Below are positions 7,709 through 16,791 of a stretch of DNA of 64,000 bases, one piece after another. The translations under genes and the position numbers were made by a program. The notes beneath the pieces are model-generated. The model searched no databases. It saw nothing but the letters and a program-made list of their open reading frames with translations, and was not told where the DNA came from. The stretch spans positions 2,790,001 through 2,854,000 of the forward strand of contig CP006668.1 of NCBI GenBank assembly GCA_000471925.1, in the 5' to 3' direction. The first letter of the stretch is position 1; each line of letters starts with the position of its first letter. This DNA is from Ralstonia pickettii DTP0602 (GTDB lineage Bacteria > Pseudomonadota > Gammaproteobacteria > Burkholderiales > Burkholderiaceae).

Positions 7709-10132
7709 TCACTGCGGCACCAACTCCAGCCTCTCCCGACTCGCCTTCTCCACCGCCTTGCGCGTATAAACCAGCGGGAAATACTCCCCCTTGGCCCACA
7801 ACGGCGCCAGGTCGCGATAGTGTGGGCTGGCCGGATTCCCCGACTGCCCCGGCGTATTGACCACGCGCGACGCATCCCAGTCGCCCACATCCAGCACCAT
7901 GCGGAACGACGCCCCCGCGGTCAGCCGGAAGTCGGAATTGCGATAGCTGGTATTCATCGGCGTGAACGCCGAGCCGCCGATCGGTCCGGCATTCACGTTG
8001 TACTGCTGGCGCTCGGCATCCGTCAGGATCGGGTCCATCGGATGCGAGAACACCGCCGTGTGCAGCTTGCCCCATTGCCACGCGCGCGGATCGGGACCAA
8101 GCTTGCCCTCGACCTCGGCCATCGCCGCCTTCAGCGATTCGAGCATCACCGCATTGCGCCGCTCCACCGGCATCCACGGCCCCGGCTGCTCCAGCACCGC
8201 GAGCACGCGCGCGGCATCGCCCGCGCCAACCAGCCTGGCGGACTCCGGCGACAGCGACGCGTGCACCACCGCCGGCCGCAGGTGCTTGCTGAACCAGACC
8301 TCGAACAGCGCGGCCGCGGCGCTGTCGGCGCGCTCGTTGCCGTCCCAGCCGCGCAGCAGGTTGAGGCCGCGCGCCAGTTGCGCATCGTCGCTGCGCAGGT
8401 CCTTCACCAGCGCCACCACCCGCTGCGCCGGTATCGACACGGTGTCGTTCTGCCATGCCATCGAGTCCTGCACCGAGCTGCGCGGACTGGCGCCCACCAC
8501 CGCCTTGAGCCGGCGCGCGCGCGAGCTGTCGCTCCATTCGTAGCCCACGCCCAGCTTGGCGGCCGGGTGCTCGGGCGGGATGTTGTTCTCGTTGGCGGTG
8601 ACGATATAGCCTGGCGTGGGGTTATAGGCCCATGGCAGCTCGTCCATATTGCGGTAGCCGGCCCATTCGTAGCGCCCGTCGCCCGGCACCGGCGTCAGGC
8701 CGTCCCAGTTGGGCCGGTTCACGGTCAGCCCGCCCGGGACCCAGCCGATATTGCCGCCGGTGTCGGCATAGACCTGGTTCTCGCCCGGCGCGCCCCAGCG
8801 GTTCATGGCGCCGCGGAACTGGTCCCAGTTGCGCGCGCGCATATAGTCCATCGAGCCGAAGTACGGCGCCATGCCGTAGTCGAGCCACGCGGCGCGCAGC
8901 GCCCACGCCCGCGCGGCATCGGCGTGGAGTACCGGGCCGTGGCGCGTGAAGTCGATCGCGACCTTGCGCGGCGCGGACTCGCCCTTGACCGCGATCTCTT
9001 CGGTGACGGTCTCCATCGGCTCCCAGCGGCCCTTGTACTTGTATTCACGCGGGTTGGCCGGATTCAGCTCGTAGCCGTAGAGATCTTCCTGGTCCATGTA
9101 GAAGCGCGTCAGGCCGAAGGCGATGGTGCCGTTGTGCCCGATCGAGATGCCTGGCAGAAAGGGCTCGCCCGCGCCGATCACCGACATCCCCGGCGCGTTC
9201 AGGTGGCTGATATAGCGCAGGCTGGGCGCGCCGTGCGAGCGGTGCGGGTCGTTGGCCAGGATCGGGCGGCCGGTGGCGGTGCGCTTGCCGCCGATGACCC
9301 AGTTGTTGGAGCCGAGGCTGCGGCCGGTATCGCTGTTGGGATCGACCAGCGCGTAGAGCTGGTCGAGCGGGATGGTGCCGGCCTGTTCGGTGGTCCACGC
9401 CTCTTTCGGGAAGCGCGCGGCGGCGGTGGCCAGTTCATAGGCGCGGCGCAGTTCGGCCGCGGGCACCGTGCAGGGATCGAGGCCAGGGTTCAGCTTGGGC
9501 TCGACCGGCGGATCGAGTTCGCGGCGCAGCCAGTCGGCGCGCGCGGCCTCGTTCCTGGCCCGGCAGTAGAGCTGCGCGCGCTCGACTTCGCCGGTGAAGT
9601 TCAGCGTCAGGCCGTGGTGGCGGATGCGCACGATATCGTCGGCGCGCCAGCGCGCGGGCTTGTAGTTGAGCTTGCGGAATTCAGGCGGCAGCAGTTCGGG
9701 TTTCTGCTCGGTCAGCGCCACGTAGGCATTCACACCCGCCACGAAGGCCTCGGCCACGCGCTTGGCGTCGGAGCCGTAGGCGAGCCATTCGCGGTACATG
9801 TCGCCGCGGAACAGCACCGCGCGCGCCATGCGGTCGCCGTCGGCATAGGCCGGGCCGAAGTCCCTGGCCATTTCGCCGAGGCCGCGCTTGCGCCACAGGT
9901 CGATCTGCCACAGGCGGTCGCGCGCGGCCATGAAGCCCTGCACGTAGAAGGCGTCGTAGAGCGTACCGGCATAGATATGCGGCACGCCCCAGCGGTCGAC
10001 CAGCACACTGGCGGGTTTTTCCAGGCCGGGTACAGCCAGGCGTTCGGCGCGGGGTGCCTGGGCCATGGCGGCCGATGTGGTGACGAGCAGGGCCAGCGCG
10101 GCCGCGATGCGGCGGGGGGTGCTTAACATCAA
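7709..10132 (-). CDS. Penicillin acylase family N-terminal-nucleophile hydrolase
   Basis: An 807-residue preproprotein: signal peptide at residues 1-24 (ALALLVTTSAAMAQA), alpha chain, spacer, and beta chain starting at S275 in RSLGSNNWVIGG. The G274-S275 bond is the expected autocatalytic cleavage site, and S275 then acts as nucleophile. Members hydrolyse amide bonds of penicillins, cephalosporins or N-acyl-homoserine lactones in the periplasm. The length fits the AHL-acylase/PvdQ-QuiP range, so quorum quenching or acyl-amide scavenging is as likely as antibiotic hydrolysis. It is monocistronic, 126 bp downstream of the flavoprotein gene. Confidence 0.92.
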   Translation of the reverse strand: MMLSTPRRIAAALALLVTTSAAMAQAPRAERLAVPGLEKPASVLVDRWGVPHIYAGTLYDAFYVQGFMAARDRLWQIDLWRKRGLGEMARDFGPAYADGDRMARAVLFRGDMYREWLAYGSDAKRVAEAFVAGVNAYVALTEQKPELLPPEFRKLNYKPARWRADDIVRIRHHGLTLNFTGEVERAQLYCRARNEAARADWLRRELDPPVEPKLNPGLDPCTVPAAELRRAYELATAAARFPKEAWTTEQAGTIPLDQLYALVDPNSDTGRSLGSNNWVIGGKRTATGRPILANDPHRSHGAPSLRYISHLNAPGMSVIGAGEPFLPGISIGHNGTIAFGLTRFYMDQEDLYGYELNPANPREYKYKGRWEPMETVTEEIAVKGESAPRKVAIDFTRHGPVLHADAARAWALRAAWLDYGMAPYFGSMDYMRARNWDQFRGAMNRWGAPGENQVYADTGGNIGWVPGGLTVNRPNWDGLTPVPGDGRYEWAGYRNMDELPWAYNPTPGYIVTANENNIPPEHPAAKLGVGYEWSDSSRARRLKAVVGASPRSSVQDSMAWQNDTVSIPAQRVVALVKDLRSDDAQLARGLNLLRGWDGNERADSAAAALFEVWFSKHLRPAVVHASLSPESARLVGAGDAARVLAVLEQPGPWMPVERRNAVMLESLKAAMAEVEGKLGPDPRAWQWGKLHTAVFSHPMDPILTDAERQQYNVNAGPIGGSAFTPMNTSYRNSDFRLTAGASFRMVLDVGDWDASRVVNTPGQSGNPASPHYRDLAPLWAKGEYFPLVYTRKAVEKASRERLELVPQ

Positions 10133-10259
10133 TCAGGTCTCCTCGGTATTGTTGTTGGCTGCAGATGCTTTGCAGACCACACCGAAGATAGTGCATGCCC
10201 GGCCCGGGCGCGAGCCGCGCGGCCGATCTCCGCACGGCAGTTGCTTGCAGCTACGAGGT

Positions 10260-11849
10260 TTAGTAGACGTCGCGCCGGTAGCGGCCGTGGTCGGCCAGCT
10301 GGCGCAGTGTGTCCTCACCGAGGATCTCCGCCAGCGCGTCGTTGACGCCGCCGGCCATGCCCTGCAGGCTGCCGCAGACATAGATCGCCGCGCCGTCGTC
10401 GACCCACTGGCGCACCGCGCCGGCATGCGCGCGCAGCGCGTCCTGGACGTGGCGCAGCGCGCCGCCGTCGCGCGACCACACCAGGTCCGCGCGCTGCAGC
10501 GTGCCATCGGCCTGCCACGCGGCCAGCTCATCGGCAAAGAAACCATCGTGCTGCGCCGAACGCTCGCCGAACAACAGCCAGTTGCGCCGCTGTCCCGCCG
10601 CGGCGCGAGCCTTGAGATGCGCGCGCAGCCCGGCCAGGCCCGTGCCGTTGCCGACCAGGATCAGCGGCCGGTCGTCGGCCGGCGGATGGAAGCTGCGGTT
10701 GGTGCGGATGCGCAATGCGATGCGCGCCCCCGCTTGCGCATGGGCCGTCAGCCAGCCGGAGGCCAGCCCCAGGCGGCCATCGCCATGGCGGGTCTGCCTC
10801 ACCAGCAGCTCGAGCGTGCCGTCCTGCGGCAGCGATGCGATCGAATACTCGCGGTGCGGCAGGGGCGACAGCACGTCCACCAGTTGCTGCGGCGGCAGGC
10901 CCTGCATCGCGGCAAAGTGCGGCTCGGGCAACGGCATGCGCGTGGCGAGCGCTTGGGCCAGCGTCATGGCGTGGCCATCGCAGCGCACCGGTGTGCCGCC
11001 ATCCAGCGCGAGCCGCGCCAGCAGCCGCTCGACCTCGGCCGGTGCGTGGCAGGGGCCGACCTCGGCGAGGTCACCGGCCTGCCAGTCCAATGCGGCGCCT
11101 GCTTGCGGTGCCAGCGCGATATGGAAGGCCGGCGCGCCCTGGCTGCCCGGGTTCAGGTGACGGCGTTGCGCCAGCCGCCAGCTGCCGTAGCGCGGGCGTT
11201 CCCAGTCGGCGATCTCGGCGCCGCCGCTCAGCGCCGACAGGTGGTTCTGCCAGTGGCGCAGCGCGCCGGCATCGCCGTTGTCGACTTCGATCAGGTCGAA
11301 CAGCGGCTGCGCGCGATGGCGTTGCAGCCAGCCGTCGAGCGCGTGGCCGAAGGCGCAGAAGCGTGCGTAGCTGCTGTCGCCCAGCGCCAGGATGCCGTAG
11401 CGCAGTTCGCGCAGGCCATCCGCGCCGGCCAGCAAGCGGCGCGCAAAGCCGGAAGCGCTGTCAGGCGCGTCGCCCTCGCCCGTGGTGCTGACCACGAACA
11501 GCGCCTGCCGGCATGCGGCCAGGCGTCTTGCATCGACCTCGGCCAGCGACAGCAGCTGCACCGGCATGCCCGCGCCCTGCAGCGCGGTGGCGGTCTGCAG
11601 CGCCAGTTGCTCGGCAAACCCGGTCTGGCTGGCATAGGCGACCAGCGTGGCGTCGTCCGCGGGGCTTGCCAACGCCGCCACGCTCGCGCGCCGCTGGCGA
11701 TGGTGCGCGATCACCGCGCCGCAGAAGCCCGCATAGGCCGCAACCACACCGGCTGCCGTGACGGCGCGCGACGGGCCCAGCAGCGCCAGTGCCACGCCGC
11801 CGGCCACGGCGAGCCAGCTCGCGCCGGCGAAAGCGGAAGGCCGGCTCAT
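10260..11849 (-). CDS. Membrane-anchored sulfite-reductase-type flavoprotein (flavodoxin-FNR)
   Basis: A 529-residue diflavin protein. Two hydrophobic segments (residues about 9-25 and 28-48) precede a flavodoxin domain with the FMN loop YASQTGFAEQ and STTGEGDAPDS, then a CysJ/CPR-type FAD-NADPH module with REYSIAS (FAD) and VGNGTGLAGLRAHL (NADPH). It would pass electrons from cytosolic NADPH through FAD and FMN, here held at the membrane. Start at 11849 is set by a 4-nt overlap with the apbE stop. As last gene of the PepSY-DUF2271-DUF4198-ApbE operon it probably feeds electrons to that envelope system. True sulfite reduction is unlikely since no haemoprotein partner is nearby. Confidence 0.88.
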   Translation of the reverse strand: MSRPSAFAGASWLAVAGGVALALLGPSRAVTAAGVVAAYAGFCGAVIAHHRQRRASVAALASPADDATLVAYASQTGFAEQLALQTATALQGAGMPVQLLSLAEVDARRLAACRQALFVVSTTGEGDAPDSASGFARRLLAGADGLRELRYGILALGDSSYARFCAFGHALDGWLQRHRAQPLFDLIEVDNGDAGALRHWQNHLSALSGGAEIADWERPRYGSWRLAQRRHLNPGSQGAPAFHIALAPQAGAALDWQAGDLAEVGPCHAPAEVERLLARLALDGGTPVRCDGHAMTLAQALATRMPLPEPHFAAMQGLPPQQLVDVLSPLPHREYSIASLPQDGTLELLVRQTRHGDGRLGLASGWLTAHAQAGARIALRIRTNRSFHPPADDRPLILVGNGTGLAGLRAHLKARAAAGQRRNWLLFGERSAQHDGFFADELAAWQADGTLQRADLVWSRDGGALRHVQDALRAHAGAVRQWVDDGAAIYVCGSLQGMAGGVNDALAEILGEDTLRQLADHGRYRRDVY

Positions 11850-12853
11850 GCCAGCATCGCGGCGAACGCCGGGGAAAGGTGTTCTTCGAAACCGTCCGGC
11901 GTGCGCACCAGGAAGCGCGCGGCGATACCGTGGCGGTGCGCGTGCACCATGCCGGCCTCGGGGCCGAGCACGGTCAGCGCGGTAGAGAGCGCATCTGCCA
12001 GCATGCACTGCGCATGCAGCACCGTGACCGAAGCGAGCGCGTGGCTGGCCGGATAGCCGGTGCGCGGATCGATGGTATGGGCGTAGCGCCGGCCGTCGCT
12101 GTCGAAGTAGCGGCGATAATCGCCGGAGGTGGCGACCGACAAGCCGTGCAGCGCGACCAGCGTCTGCCCCGCTGCGCCGGTGCCGAGCCCCGGCGGCGTT
12201 TCCAGCGCGACCCACCACGGCATGCCGTCGGGCTTGACGCCATGGCCGCGCAGTTCACCGCCGATCTCGGTCAGGTGGTGGTCCAGGCCTTGCTCGCGCA
12301 GGTAGCTCGCCACCGCGTCGACGGCAAAGCCCTTGGCGATGGCGCAGAAGTCCAGCGAGGCGCCGCCGGGCTGCAGCGCGCGCTTGCCTGCCCCATCGAC
12401 TTCGATGCGCACCCAGCCGCAGCGGCCGCGTGCCGCCTGCACCGCGTCAGGCGATGGCGGCGCGCTACGCTTCGGCGCCGGGCCGAAGCCCCACAGGTCG
12501 ACCAGCGGGCCGGCGCTCGGGTCATAGGCACCGCCGCTGTCGCGCGCCACCTGCAGCGCGCATTGCAGCACCGCGAAGCAGTCGTCCGGCAACGTGTGCC
12601 AGCTGCCCGGCGCGGCGCGATTGAAGCGGCTCAGGTCCGAATCCGCTTCCCAGTTGCTCATCTGCGCGACCACGCCATCGAGCACGGCCCGGATCCCTGC
12701 GGCGATGCGATCGGCATCAGCCGCCCGTAGCAACAACGCCGCCACCGACCAGGTCGTGCCCATGCTCTCACCGCACCAGCGGTGCAGCCGCACCTGCGCC
12801 GCGGGCGGCATCGGCGGCGCGGACAGCGCGACGGGAACGAGGACGCGGTTCAA
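11846..12853 (-). CDS. apbE: ApbE-type FAD:protein FMN transferase
   Basis: A 335-residue ApbE protein. ESMGTTWSV near residue 29 is the family's opening motif; DLSRFNR, the SLDFCAIAKGFAVD block and the AHTIDPRTGYP motif (metal/FAD site) follow. ApbE transfers FMN from FAD to a Thr/Ser of periplasmic electron-transfer proteins. No strong lipoprotein signal is seen. It overlaps the flavoprotein gene by 4 nt and follows DUF4198 by 12 bp. A flavinylation target should exist; the operon's PepSY or DUF2271 proteins are the first candidates by position. Confidence 0.92.
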   Translation of the reverse strand: MNRVLVPVALSAPPMPPAAQVRLHRWCGESMGTTWSVAALLLRAADADRIAAGIRAVLDGVVAQMSNWEADSDLSRFNRAAPGSWHTLPDDCFAVLQCALQVARDSGGAYDPSAGPLVDLWGFGPAPKRSAPPSPDAVQAARGRCGWVRIEVDGAGKRALQPGGASLDFCAIAKGFAVDAVASYLREQGLDHHLTEIGGELRGHGVKPDGMPWWVALETPPGLGTGAAGQTLVALHGLSVATSGDYRRYFDSDGRRYAHTIDPRTGYPASHALASVTVLHAQCMLADALSTALTVLGPEAGMVHAHRHGIAARFLVRTPDGFEEHLSPAFAAMLA

Positions 12854-12865
12854 ACCGTCAGCCTC

Positions 12866-13708
12866 TTATTGCGGCAGCACTTCCATCGTCACCGCATAGA
12901 CGGCGCGGCGCGACTTGGCTTGCTTGAAGGTCGCCTTGTCGTCGCGCACCTCGGCTTCCATCCAGTACATGCCAGGCGCCGGCCACTTGACGCTGAACTT
13001 GCCGTCGGCGTCGGTGGTGGCGCTGAACTCCTGCAGCTGGTCGCGATAGCGGATGCCGCCCGGCACCACCGAGACCTTCAGGTTGGCGGCGGGCTTGCCG
13101 TCGAGCAGCAGGCGGAAGCTGGCGGTTTCGCCCGCGACCAGGTCGTTCGGGTGCGTGATCGGCGCCAGCTCCAGGCCGCGGCCGGCGATGCGCAGGCCCT
13201 TGTCGCTGGGCTTGCCGGCGGTGACGAAGGACTCGATGCGGCCTTCGGCCTGCGTGACCTGCAGCTCCTGCGCGTTGGCCGGCACTTCCTTGGCGAAGTT
13301 CTCGGCCGTGCCGCGCCAGCGCTTGGTCTGGCCGTCGACCTTGTAGCTGGCGAAGAGGCCGTTGTTGACCACCGCCACGCGGTAGGTGCCCGGCTGGGTC
13401 AGGTGCAGGTCGAAGGTGCTGCGGTACTTGCCGGTGGCCGCGCTCTCGGCCTTGACGGCGCTGCCGTCGGGGGCGGTCACCTGCAGGTTGTCGAGCCGCA
13501 TCGGCACGTGCTCGAAATAGAACAGGTCGTTGGAGACGGCGGCGTCCACGGTCACCCACGGATCGCTACCGGACAGCACGGTGGCCGACGGCAGCAGCCA
13601 CTGGCGGTGCGCATGCGCGGCCAGCGGCGCCAGCGCGGCGAGGGCGAGCACGGCCACGCGGGTGGCCAGGCGGGAAGGAACGGCGGACAGGATCGCGGAA
13701 GGTTTCAT
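12866..13708 (-). CDS. DUF4198 periplasmic protein
   Basis: A 280-residue secreted protein with a long N-region and signal peptide to about residue 34 (VLALAALAPLAAHAH). The mature start HRQWLLPSATVLSG followed by beta-rich segments (GTYRVAVVNNG, DADGKFSVKWPAPGMYWME) is typical of DUF4198, an immunoglobulin-like family often tied to metal (nickel/iron) uptake operons. A His right after the cleavage site may bind metal. It lies 19 bp after DUF2271 and 12 bp before apbE, so is co-transcribed. Function beyond metal-linked envelope role is unknown. Confidence 0.87.
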   Translation of the reverse strand: MKPSAILSAVPSRLATRVAVLALAALAPLAAHAHRQWLLPSATVLSGSDPWVTVDAAVSNDLFYFEHVPMRLDNLQVTAPDGSAVKAESAATGKYRSTFDLHLTQPGTYRVAVVNNGLFASYKVDGQTKRWRGTAENFAKEVPANAQELQVTQAEGRIESFVTAGKPSDKGLRIAGRGLELAPITHPNDLVAGETASFRLLLDGKPAANLKVSVVPGGIRYRDQLQEFSATTDADGKFSVKWPAPGMYWMEAEVRDDKATFKQAKSRRAVYAVTMEVLPQ

Positions 13709-13727
13709 CGTCGGGGCTCCGGGAGAT

Positions 13728-14252
13728 TTACGGCTTCAGTTCGACGGTCACGCCGCCGAGTTCGTGTTCGCCCTTGGCGCGGGCGGTCTGCGCGGATTGC
13801 GGCGGCCAGGTGAACGGCACGCGCAGCAGCTCGCGCCCGCCCACTTCACGCGCGGCCTCCACCACTAGCTGGTAGTTACCCGCCGGCAGCTTGCCCAGCG
13901 GCGTCTTGCCGTCGCTGAAGCTGGCCGCGTGCTCGCCCGGCGCGCGCGTGGCGCCAGAGATGCCGTCGGCCGGCATATGCAGGTCGCGGCCGGCCTTGCG
14001 CCACCACTGGCGCATGTCCTTGAGCCACTTGGTGCCCTCGCCGTCCTTGAGCTTGCCGTCGTACCAGACCGCCAGCGTCTGTACGGGGCTCTGGTCGGCG
14101 CGCTCGACCCACATCGACACATAGGGGCGGTGGTATTCGGCCACGTTCAGGCGCGGGATTTCCACCTTGACGTTCAGGTCGGCGGCCATCGCGGGTCCCG
14201 CCAAGGGAACCGCGGCCATGCCGGTCAGGGTGACGGTGAGCAGTCGGCGCAT
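13728..14252 (-). CDS. DUF2271 periplasmic protein
   Basis: A 174-residue secreted protein: signal peptide at residues 1-23 (LAGPAMAA), then a domain with YVSMWVERADQSPVQTL, WYDGKLKDGEGTKWL, and WWRKAGRD, which is the DUF2271 pattern. It contains DGISGATRAPGEH; this S/T-rich SGAT stretch resembles the [S/T]GAT-type sites that ApbE flavinylates, so it is a plausible FMN-carrying protein. That is inference: the canonical motif is D-x-[S/A/T]-G-A-[S/T], and here D-G-I-S-G-A-T fits with one extra residue. It is the second gene of the Fur-box operon. Confidence 0.88.
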   Translation of the reverse strand: MRRLLTVTLTGMAAVPLAGPAMAADLNVKVEIPRLNVAEYHRPYVSMWVERADQSPVQTLAVWYDGKLKDGEGTKWLKDMRQWWRKAGRDLHMPADGISGATRAPGEHAASFSDGKTPLGKLPAGNYQLVVEAAREVGGRELLRVPFTWPPQSAQTARAKGEHELGGVTVELKP

Positions 14253-14298
14253 ATCGAAGGAACCTCGTCAGTGAGATGCAGGAAGAAGAATGGGTCGA

Positions 14299-14955
14299 TC
14301 AGTGGATGAACAGGATGGCGAGCAGCAATGGCGCCACCAGCCCCAGCCCCACCAGCGGCCACGTCGCCACGCGTCCGCCCGCATGCAGCTTGAGCAGGAA
14401 CAGGCCGGTCACGCTGAAGATCACGCACGCCAGCGCGAACACATCCAGGAACAGACTCCACGCGGCGCCGGTATTGCGGCCCTTGTGCAGATCGTTCAGG
14501 TAGGAGATCGCGCCGCGCGTGGTTTTTTCGTACTGGGCCTCGCCGCTGTCGAGCTCGACGCTGACCCAGGCATCGCCGCCAGGGCGCGGCAAGGCCACGT
14601 AGATCTCGTCCGCCGACCATTCGGCCTCGCGCCCGCGGGTGTCGACGTCCAGCGCCTGCGCCAGCCAGTCGGCCAACGCCGCGGGTACCGGCGCCTTGCG
14701 CTCGCGCGCCTGGGCGTCGCTGGCGGGCGCTTCGGCGCGCACCTTGTCGAGCACGCGCGTGGGCATGGTGGCGTGCCGGTTCTCGACCGCAAGCTTTGCC
14801 TCAATCTGCGCCGCATGGTTGAGCGTGAAGCCGGTGATGGCGAACAGCAGCATCCCGATCAGGCAGATCGCGGAACTGATCCAGTGCCACTGGTGGAGAT
14901 GCTTGAGCCAGAAGGCGCGGCGCTGCTGGCCGGAAGCCGGCTGGGATTGGGTCAT
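14299..14955 (-). CDS. PepSY-associated membrane protein
   Basis: A 218-residue membrane protein with a first transmembrane segment at about 25-46 (HWISSAICLIGMLLFAITG), a periplasmic PepSY-like domain, and C-terminal membrane helices at about 165-185 and 197-216. The HQWHWISS and LHKGRNTG elements are standard for the PepSY_TM family, where histidines at helix ends may hold haem. Relatives reduce ferric siderophores or act as flavin/haem electron carriers. As the first gene after the Fur box it is probably induced by iron limitation. Confidence 0.87.
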   Translation of the reverse strand: MTQSQPASGQQRRAFWLKHLHQWHWISSAICLIGMLLFAITGFTLNHAAQIEAKLAVENRHATMPTRVLDKVRAEAPASDAQARERKAPVPAALADWLAQALDVDTRGREAEWSADEIYVALPRPGGDAWVSVELDSGEAQYEKTTRGAISYLNDLHKGRNTGAAWSLFLDVFALACVIFSVTGLFLLKLHAGGRVATWPLVGLGLVAPLLLAILFIH

Positions 14956-15098
14956 TGCGGTTGGTCGGCGGGCACGGTGCTGGCGCGGCCTGCGGCCAGT
15001 TGTTGCCTTTATGTCCTGGAAGCTCGGGCGCCGCCTTGCGCACCTGTGGCAGCAAGGGCTGTGTCATTGTTGTCACAATGATTGACGCAAGAGAGAAG

Positions 15099-15117
15099 GA
15101 TAATCGTTCTCATTTGA
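15099..15117 (-). promoter_or_regulatory. Putative Fur box
   Basis: GATAATCGTTCTCATTTGA at 15099-15117 agrees with the Fur consensus GATAATGATAATCATTATC at about 13 of 19 positions, including the GATAAT and TCATT cores. It lies about 145 bp upstream of the PepSY gene and about 100 bp from the 3' end of the convergent-side chromate transporter gene, so it most likely serves the PepSY operon. Iron-bound Fur would repress it. Confidence 0.65.
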
Positions 15118-15214
15118 ATGCGCAAACGAATGGTGACCGCTCAACATTACAGCGCGTTACATGCCTTGCCGCACGCACCGCCGCCGCCGCCTCGTTAAGC
15201 GCGGCAGCCGAACG

Positions 15215-16438
15215 TCACAACCACGCCCCGGCCGCCCACCCCACCACGCCGCTCGCTACCACCACCAGCCACGGCGGCAGCTTCCACACCATCAGCGCGA
15301 GCAGCGCCAGCGCGACCAGCACGATATCGAGCGGCACCTGCACGGCGCTGGTCCACACCGGATCCCACAGCGCCGCCAGCAGCAGCCCGACCACACCGGC
15401 ATTGACGCCGGCCAGCGCCGCCTGCGCGCGCCGGTTGCGGCGCAGGCTTTCCCAGAACGGCAGCGTCCCTATCACCAGCAGCGCGCCGGGCAGGAAGATC
15501 GCCAGCGTGCACAGCAACCCGCCGGCAAAGCCGGTCGGCGGCATCTGCATGGACGCGCCCAGGAAGGCGGCAAAGGTGAACAGCGGCCCCGGCATGGCCT
15601 GCGCCGCGCCATAGCCGGCCAGGAAGGTTTCCTTGCCGACCCAGCCCGGTGCCACCGCCGCGGTATCGAGCAGCGGCAGCACCACGTGCCCGCCGCCGAA
15701 GACCAGCGCACCGGCACGGTAGAACGCATCGAACATGCGCATGGCAGGGTCGGCGACGACCTGCGCCAGCAACGGGAGCCCGGCCAGCAGCACGGCAAAC
15801 AGCACCAGCACGAGTGCGCCCGCCCGATGCGTGACCGCCATCCCCAGCGGTTCATGCGCGCCCGCCAGTGCCGGCCGCAGCAACGCGATCCCTGCGGCCG
15901 CCGCCGCGGCCATCACCGCCACCTGGGTCCATGGGCCAGGCAGCGCCAGCACGATGCCGGCGGCCACGATCATGATGGCGATGCGCACGGGCCCGGTACA
16001 CAGGCTGCGCGCCATGCCCCACACCGCCTGCGCCACCACCGCCACCGCCACCAGCTTCAACCCGTGCAGCACGCCGGGCGCCGCGGTCATGCCGTAGTGA
16101 GACACGCCCAGCGCGAACAGGATCATGACGAGCGCCGACGGCAGCGTGAAACCGATCCACGCGGCAAGCGCGCCCGCATAACCGGCACGCGCCAGCCCCA
16201 GCGCGATACCGGTCTGGCTGCTGGCCGGCCCCGGCAGGCACTGGCACAGCGCGATCACGTCGGCATAGGCGGCTTCGCTGATCCAGCGCCGCCGGCGCAC
16301 CAGTTCCTCGCGGAAATACGCCAGGTGCGCCACCGGCCCGCCGAACGAGGTCAACCCCAGCCGCAGGAAGACTAGGAACACGGCAAGCGGTCCGTCCTGT
16401 TGGCGGGTGTTATCGGAGGGGCTGGGCAGGGTAGCCAT
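15215..16438 (-). CDS. chrA: Chromate transporter, CHR family (two-domain)
   Basis: A 407-residue membrane protein made of two homologous halves. The N-half has FLRLGLTSFGGPVAHLAYF and CQCLPGPASSQ; the C-half repeats this as YRAGALVFGGGHVVLPLL and AAQAMPGPLFTFAA. The duplicated FGG and PGP motifs define long-chain ChrA proteins, which export chromate (or act as chromate/sulfate antiporters) across the inner membrane. Start 16438 is chosen since AAAAGGCGAT precedes it; an upstream ATG at 16456 has no visible ribosome site. No chrB regulator is adjacent. Specificity for chromate in a given member is not certain. Confidence 0.9.
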   Translation of the reverse strand: MATLPSPSDNTRQQDGPLAVFLVFLRLGLTSFGGPVAHLAYFREELVRRRRWISEAAYADVIALCQCLPGPASSQTGIALGLARAGYAGALAAWIGFTLPSALVMILFALGVSHYGMTAAPGVLHGLKLVAVAVVAQAVWGMARSLCTGPVRIAIMIVAAGIVLALPGPWTQVAVMAAAAAAGIALLRPALAGAHEPLGMAVTHRAGALVLVLFAVLLAGLPLLAQVVADPAMRMFDAFYRAGALVFGGGHVVLPLLDTAAVAPGWVGKETFLAGYGAAQAMPGPLFTFAAFLGASMQMPPTGFAGGLLCTLAIFLPGALLVIGTLPFWESLRRNRRAQAALAGVNAGVVGLLLAALWDPVWTSAVQVPLDIVLVALALLALMVWKLPPWLVVVASGVVGWAAGAWL

Positions 16439-16791
16439 ATCGCCTTTTGGAAGCATGGTTCAGTCAATGGGAACAACGCGCGATTCTGACCGATCGCGGT
16501 ACAGGCGCGAAGCGCACATCACTCGCGCCGCACATGAAGCGATGCATACGGCACTCCGATGGCAGTTGTATTAAAGCCAATCAACCACAATGGCTTCATG
16601 GGCGGTATTACCCCAATTAAGTTAGTTTGCGCCCCCGCCGTTATGCCGCAGACGCACACCCATATGCCGCTGGCCCTATACCAGCCAGTGTCGCCGACAG
16701 TTGTCACCAATGAGTGACAGCGCGATGAGTGTCGCCGTGAGCATCACCGATAAGCCATGCGCAGTGCGCGGAAGAAGGAGGAGTGAACGCA
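16439..16791. promoter_or_regulatory. Divergent spacer between chrA and chemoreceptor gene
   Basis: This 353-bp gene-free stretch is visibly less GC-rich than its surroundings. It contains a 6-bp inverted repeat AAGCCA...TGGCTT (about 16573-16595) and, at 16618-16644, a weak match to the flagellar sigma-28 promoter (TAAGTTAG, 11 nt, GCCGTTAT against TAAAGTTT-N11-GCCGATAA), about 150 bp before the chemoreceptor start. The promoter call is tentative; no other gene is seen here. Confidence 0.3.

Noticed and set aside
7820..10126. 768-codon open frame antisense to the penicillin acylase
   Set aside because: Shadow frame; the acylase on the minus strand has signal peptide, catalytic serine and family motifs.
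10260..11849. Flavoprotein as a true assimilatory sulfite reductase subunit
   Set aside because: No CysI-type haemoprotein or sulfate assimilation gene is nearby and the protein has N-terminal membrane segments; the operon points to another electron acceptor.
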